Source: an uncultured Clostridia bacterium | Lineage (GTDB): Bacteria; Bacillota; Clostridia; Lachnospirales; Lachnospiraceae | Assembly: GCA_948467395.1 (NCBI GenBank) | Contig: CAOKDX010000002.1 | Span: 62,001-126,000, forward strand | Direction of reading: 5' to 3' | Length of the DNA stretch: 64,000 bases | Shown: positions 60,659 through 64,000 of the stretch, one piece after another | How the letters are laid out: each line of letters starts with the position of its first letter | Numbering within the stretch: position 1 is the first letter of the stretch | Program-made: the position numbers and the translations under genes | The notes under the pieces: generated by a model | What the model was told of the DNA's origin: nothing | The model's input: the letters and a program-made list of their open reading frames with translations, nothing else | The model's database searches: none

Positions 60659-60714
60659 ACGTCATTTTGACCCTGGCATCATAATATCGGAAGGAAATGA
60701 CAGAAATTTGTCAG

Positions 60715-61041
60715 TTATGTTTCATTTCGATAATTGGGAAGTAAAATATATTTTCCGGCCTGGATGTATTCCGAATGCAGGTTATTTAGTTCCAGAATAT
60801 CCCTCATATACTCTTTTGCAGAAATATAAGAATATTCTGGTGCATATCTCTCAGAAATGGCCGATAATGTATCTCCCTTTTCCACAAGAAGCGACTCCAC
60901 GCTGGTCATTTCATTCAGTCCGCCATACTCGGCTGACACCTGCCACCGAAATGAAAGACAAAAATATAGCACAAAAAAAATAGTTGGTATAATGAGAATC
61001 GGAATTCTCCTAATGGCCTTTTCCGACAGCTTCCTTTTCAT
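60715..61041 (-). CDS. YneA-like SOS cell division inhibitor candidate (membrane segment plus LysM)
   Basis: 108 residues from the ATG at 61041, eight bases after GAGAGGAGAG; the frame extends upstream without a binding site and would cross the promoter. A short basic start, one membrane segment (about 13-31) and a LysM domain (about 53-102, VEKGDTLSAISERYAPEY ... AGKYILLPN). Length and layout match Bacillus YneA, which blocks division during SOS. Bacillus yneA lies beside lexA; here it is about 28 kb from lexA. Two LexA boxes in its promoter support the assignment, which otherwise rests on architecture. Confidence 0.75.
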   Translation of the reverse strand: MKRKLSEKAIRRIPILIIPTIFFVLYFCLSFRWQVSAEYGGLNEMTSVESLLVEKGDTLSAISERYAPEYSYISAKEYMRDILELNNLHSEYIQAGKYILLPNYRNET

Positions 61042-61089
61042 AATGTACACTCTCCTCTCATGGCAAACGTGTGATCCGAACATGTGATA

Positions 61090-61103
61090 CGAACAAATGT
61101 TTA
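61090..61103. promoter_or_regulatory. LexA box B of the YneA-like gene
   Basis: CGAACaaatGTTTA, one mismatch from CRAACnnnnGTTYG, just downstream of the -10 box on the minus strand. Two further half-sites follow at a 13-base period (61064-61088). Confidence 0.7.
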
Positions 61104-61108
61104 ATACA

Positions 61109-61137
61109 AGTATACAGTGCGAACATCCGTTTGTCAA
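61109..61137 (-). promoter_or_regulatory. Promoter of the YneA-like gene
   Basis: On the minus strand: TTGACA (complement of 61132-61137), 17-base spacer, TATACT (complement of 61109-61114). A near-consensus promoter that would need a repressor to be silent. Confidence 0.85.
61120..61133. promoter_or_regulatory. LexA box A of the YneA-like gene
   Basis: CGAACatccGTTTG, matching CRAACnnnnGTTYG exactly. It lies within the promoter spacer and touches the -35 box, an ideal place to block RNA polymerase. Confidence 0.8.
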
Positions 61138-61169
61138 TAGGTTTTTTAACAAACTTATTTATAACAAAA

Positions 61170-61220
61170 GAGAGGATGTCCTTCCCTATGACTTTAATCA
61201 TAGTTCTGGGACACCCTCTC
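61170..61220 (-). terminator. Terminator of the yicC-rpoZ operon
   Basis: GAGAGG-TGTCC (61170-61181) pairs with GGACA-CCTCTC (61209-61220) around one mismatch; CTATGA/TCATAG (61186-61191 with 61198-61203) extends the stem. On the minus strand TTTTGTTATAA follows. Confidence 0.75.
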
Positions 61221-61258
61221 CGGGATTCTCAGCCAAGGCTTTTCTATTCTTTTCTATT

Positions 61259-61537
61259 CTATATTTCCGTTCCGGCTGCTCGATCTTCTGTCAGCTCCTC
61301 CTCCAGCTCCTCTGCATCAATTTTTATTGCGCTATTGGATAATTCGTCAATGGCAATGGACAGGGGTTTTGCGCACGGTCCCTCCTCCACAAGCGGCCGG
61401 GAACCTGCAATAATCTGGCGCGCTCTCTTCGCTGTGGCAAGAACAATGGAATAGCGGCTGTTTACTACCGGCTGTTCTCCCTGTTCTACCTCACTGTTTG
61501 CAATATTCATTAAATCAGTATAAGATGGATGTAACAT
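61259..61537 (-). CDS. rpoZ: RNA polymerase omega subunit
   Basis: 92 residues. Omega helps fold and hold the beta' subunit. The signature NSRYSIVLATAKRARQII is at residues 26-43 and KPLSIAIDEL follows; the acidic tail is typical of Firmicutes. AAAGGAGAG precedes the ATG. Last gene of the yicC-remA-gmk-lepB-rpoZ unit; in Bacillus rpoZ follows gmk directly. Confidence 0.93.
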   Translation of the reverse strand: MLHPSYTDLMNIANSEVEQGEQPVVNSRYSIVLATAKRARQIIAGSRPLVEEGPCAKPLSIAIDELSNSAIKIDAEELEEELTEDRAAGTEI

Positions 61538-61592
61538 AGAAACTCTCCTTTCTGAGTGGTTAACATATTTATCAGTAAAACACTGCCTGGAA

Positions 61593-62195
61593 TCAGGGTA
61601 CTCCGAAGTTACTCAGAGGCCATATCCGCAGTATTACCTTTCCCGATATATTTTCAAACTTGACGGGGCCTGGTGCGTTTTTATCGTGGCTGGTTTCCGG
61701 CGTAAAGCGGCTGTCCTGGCTGACTGACCGGTGGTCTCCCAGCACAAAATACTCATCCTCTCCCAATGTATAGGGCTCATTGGCAATCCCTCCGGTGGAC
61801 ATGGAATCCTTTGCATAGGGATCTTCTATTTTTTCCCCATTGATAAAAATATCATTTCCTTTGATCTGGATTGTCTCTCCGGGAAGTCCGTAAATCCGTT
61901 TTACATAGTATTCGTCCACATCCCGTCCCTTCGGATAGAATACAATGATATCATAGCGTTTGGGATCCGAAAACCGGTATGAGATCTTATCGATCAGGAG
62001 ACTCTCCGCATCGTGCAGGGTATCCTCCATGGACTCTCCGCTTACCACCGTTCTCTGGATCACATATTTAGGAACCACATATACGCAGATCACGATCAGT
62101 GCGACATAAATCAGTCCCTCTATGACATATTTTAACCGGGAAGATTTCCTAACCTCAGACGGCCGTTCCACCTCATTGATTTCTCCATTTTCCAT
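61593..62195 (-). CDS. lepB: Type I signal peptidase
   Basis: 200 residues. One N-terminal membrane segment (about 24-42), then the catalytic Ser in VVSGESMEDTL, Lys in YYVKRIYGLPGE and the GDHRSVSQDSR box. It cleaves exported preproteins at the outer membrane face. It lies three bases after gmk on the minus strand and before rpoZ, an insertion compared with the common gmk-rpoZ order. Confidence 0.94.
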   Translation of the reverse strand: MENGEINEVERPSEVRKSSRLKYVIEGLIYVALIVICVYVVPKYVIQRTVVSGESMEDTLHDAESLLIDKISYRFSDPKRYDIIVFYPKGRDVDEYYVKRIYGLPGETIQIKGNDIFINGEKIEDPYAKDSMSTGGIANEPYTLGEDEYFVLGDHRSVSQDSRFTPETSHDKNAPGPVKFENISGKVILRIWPLSNFGVP

Positions 62196-62198
62196 AAA

Positions 62199-62828
62199 TC
62201 AGTTTCCCTCCTTAAATTGTGCAAGATCCTTTGTCATGGACGAGATCCATTCTTTCAGATATGGCACTTTATAGTGCTCGTTGGCAATGATGGAATGAAC
62301 CTGTGCCACAGCGTCGTCCAGCTTATCGTTGACTACCAGATAATCATAATATTTCATATAATCTGCCTCTTCTTCCGCATGGTCAAGGCGTTTTCTGATC
62401 TCTGACTCATCCTCCGTCCCGCGTCCATAAAGACGTTTCTTTAGTTCCTCTGCAGAGGGTGGTGTCACAAAAATAAGAAGCGCCTCTGGAAATTGTTTCT
62501 TTACAAGCAGTCCTCCCTGCATCTCGATTTCCAGAATCACATCCTTCCCCTCGGCGAGCTGCTGTTCTACCGCCTTCTTCGGCGTACCGTAATAATTACC
62601 CACATACTCAGCCCATTCAATGAGTTCGTGGTCTGCGATCATCTGCTCAAATTCTTCCCTGGTATGGAAAAAATATTCTCTTCCGTCTACTTCTCCCTCC
62701 CGGGGTTTCCGTGTCGTCGCCGATATAGAAAGAAAAAATGGATATTTATGTACCAGCTCTTTCATGATCGTACCCTTTCCGGCACCAGAGAATCCGGATA
62801 TTACGGTTAAAATACCTGTGCGCCCCAT
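62199..62828 (-). CDS. gmk: Guanylate kinase
   Basis: 209 residues from the ATG at 62828, eight bases after AAAGGAG; the frame extends to 62849 but overlaps remA. Phosphorylates GMP to GDP. P-loop SGFSGAGKGTIMKEL, SATTRKPREGEVDGREYFF for GMP binding and EIEMQGGLLVKKQFPEALLIFV are present. Four bases after remA. Confidence 0.95.
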   Translation of the reverse strand: MGRTGILTVISGFSGAGKGTIMKELVHKYPFFLSISATTRKPREGEVDGREYFFHTREEFEQMIADHELIEWAEYVGNYYGTPKKAVEQQLAEGKDVILEIEMQGGLLVKKQFPEALLIFVTPPSAEELKKRLYGRGTEDESEIRKRLDHAEEEADYMKYYDYLVVNDKLDDAVAQVHSIIANEHYKVPYLKEWISSMTKDLAQFKEGN

Positions 62829-62832
62829 ATTC

Positions 62833-63081
62833 TTATCTCCTTTCCTCATCTGTATTCATTCGTGCCACAATCGTTTCCGGCAAAAGAGACGACAGTACGA
62901 TCATATGATTTTCCATAACCAGTACTGCCTTTGTTTTTCTTCCACAGGTGCCGTCAATGGCATTGCCGGTGTCCTTTGCATTCTGTATCATTCTCTTAAC
63001 TGGCGCTGCGTCCGGGCTGACGATACTATATACCCGCTCACTATTCACGACATTTCCAAAACCTATATTAACAAAATTCAT
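62833..63081 (-). CDS. remA: RemA/DUF370 regulator of extracellular matrix genes
   Basis: 82 residues. In Bacillus RemA binds DNA upstream of matrix and osmoprotection genes as a ring-like oligomer. Family sequence FVNIGFGNVVNSERVYSIVSPDAAPVKRMIQNAK and GRKTKAVLVMENHMIVLS is complete. Between yicC and gmk as usual. Its targets here are unknown. Confidence 0.9.
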   Translation of the reverse strand: MNFVNIGFGNVVNSERVYSIVSPDAAPVKRMIQNAKDTGNAIDGTCGRKTKAVLVMENHMIVLSSLLPETIVARMNTDEERR

Positions 63082-63101
63082 ACATACCCTGCCCCTCTGT
63101 C

Positions 63102-63980
63102 CTATTCAATATTCTGGATCTGTTCCCGAATTTTCTCTATCTCAGTCTTTAATTCTATCCCATAATTGGAGACGATGGTATCATTCGCCTTGGAAAGGAT
63201 CGTATTCGCCTCCCGGTTCATCTCCTGGGTAAGGAAATCCAGCTTTCGTCCTATGGCACCCTCTTCCCCTAATGTCTCTTTCATATGTATAATATGGGTG
63301 CGGAGACGAACCAGCTCCTCATCCACACAGATCTTATCGGCAAATACAACCAGCTCTGCAGCAAGGACTCCCTCGTCAATCTGCGTGTCGCCGAGAAGCT
63401 CTGACACTTTATCCTGTATTCGCTGGCGGTACTCCTGAATGATCTGGGGAGAGCGCTCAGCCACAGCCTCTACCAGCTCCTGAATCCGGACGAATTTCAC
63501 CATAAGATCTTCTCTGAGCCGGCTGCCTTCCGTGCGGCGGCTCAATATAAACTTCTCTCCAGCCTGCGCCATGGCTTCTGTGATCAGCCGGCTTACCGTC
63601 TCTTCGTCTGGACCCGAATCCTCCATGGTAAAAACATCCGGAAAACGGGATATGTCATAGGCGACGGTGGTATTTTCCAGCTTAAGATCTCTGGAAAGCT
63701 GGCGGATTCCTGTAAGATATGCCTCTGCAACCTCTTTATTATAAGTAATGGCGGCACTTTTTCCTTTGATGTCAGAAAAGGCGACAAAGATATCAATCTT
63801 GCCCCGCCCGGCAAACTTCTTTACCTGACTGCGGATCTCGGTTTCATAGAAATTCAGCTTACGCGGAAGCCTCACATTGACATCCAGATAACGATGATTC
63901 ACGGACTTCATTTCAATCTCTATCTTATAATTTTCATCCGACGCTTCTCCCCGGCCAAAGCCGGTCATACTCTGAATCAT
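63102..63980 (-). CDS. yicC: YicC-family endoribonuclease
   Basis: 292 residues from the ATG at 63980, six bases after AAAGGGGA; an in-frame ATG at 63998 lies before that site. The YicC family has been described as an endoribonuclease affecting small RNA stability. The N-terminal IQSMTGFGRGEA, VNHRYLDVNVRLPRKL, and C-terminal GRKLDFLTQEMNREANTILSKAND regions are complete. It opens the remA-gmk-lepB-rpoZ operon; its promoter lies beyond the window edge. Confidence 0.94.
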   Translation of the reverse strand: MIQSMTGFGRGEASDENYKIEIEMKSVNHRYLDVNVRLPRKLNFYETEIRSQVKKFAGRGKIDIFVAFSDIKGKSAAITYNKEVAEAYLTGIRQLSRDLKLENTTVAYDISRFPDVFTMEDSGPDEETVSRLITEAMAQAGEKFILSRRTEGSRLREDLMVKFVRIQELVEAVAERSPQIIQEYRQRIQDKVSELLGDTQIDEGVLAAELVVFADKICVDEELVRLRTHIIHMKETLGEEGAIGRKLDFLTQEMNREANTILSKANDTIVSNYGIELKTEIEKIREQIQNIE

Positions 63981-64000
63981 ATCCGATTCCCCTTTCATGA

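Noticed and set aside
60568-60714. c-di-GMP riboswitch upstream of the amidase
   Set aside because: A stem is present but the GEMM core sequences are not.

Overview
The window reads as a contiguous chromosome segment of a Gram-positive, low-to-mid GC Clostridia, most likely a Lachnospiraceae. The evidence is gene order rather than a marker gene: rng-rplU-prp-rpmA-obgE-yhbY-nadD/yqeK-rsfS, mutS-mutL-miaA, radC-mreBCD-mrdA-minCDE-rodA-mgsA, sepF-ylmH-divIVA-lspA-rluD and yicC-remA-gmk-lepB-rpoZ. Most starts have GGAGG-type ribosome binding sites, and there is an L27 with the Firmicutes N-terminal extension next to its Prp protease. I saw no rRNA, tRNA, CRISPR array or transposase. No gene-free stretch exceeds about 220 bases.

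Layout. 1-8.4 kb: 3' part of carB, rpsO, a Nudix hydrolase, a large lipoprotein, a divergent HAD phosphatase and pnp with a structured leader. 8.4-17.4 kb: a small membrane protein facing a TepA/ClpP-like protease, ftsK/spoIIIE, two tandem RimK-type ATP-grasp ligases, fhs and an NlpC/P60 lipoprotein. 17.5-22.3 kb: a zinc-ribbon membrane protein facing a radical SAM/DUF2344/RNase G operon. 22.4-27.6 kb: a probable accessory insert between rng and rplU with a tyrosine integrase, a CLC antiporter resembling the fluoride-specific class, a DUF2164-like protein, a lipoprotein and a GH25 lysozyme. 27.6-32.1 kb: the rplU to rsfS ribosome-assembly and NAD operon. 32.1-40.5 kb: lexA facing an SH3 membrane protein, then mutS, mutL, miaA and an Alr-type PLP enzyme. 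40.6-50.1 kb: cell elongation and Min genes. 50.1-56.3 kb: DUF378, an HlyD-like membrane protein, then yggS-sepF-ylmH-divIVA-lspA-rluD. 56.4-64 kb: a BlaI-type repressor with operator boxes, a Xer-like recombinase, a cell wall amidase, an SOS-type LysM division inhibitor candidate, and rpoZ-lepB-gmk-remA-yicC on the minus strand.

How the parts connect. Cell envelope growth and division dominate (mre, mrdA, min, rodA, sepF, divIVA, ftsK, amidase, GH25, NlpC). DNA repair and damage response form a second theme: lexA with two LexA boxes, mutSL, radC, and a LysM/transmembrane protein whose promoter carries LexA boxes in the same style. That protein would be the local YneA analogue. Promoters with 17-18 base spacers and near-consensus hexamers can be read in front of most transcription units, and several of them decide between alternative starts. 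The items most worth following up are the tandem ATP-grasp pair, the rng-rplU insert with its CLC protein, the SOS-linked LysM gene, the multi-operator BlaI gene without a partner sensor, and family members with changed active-site residues (HAD, MgsA).
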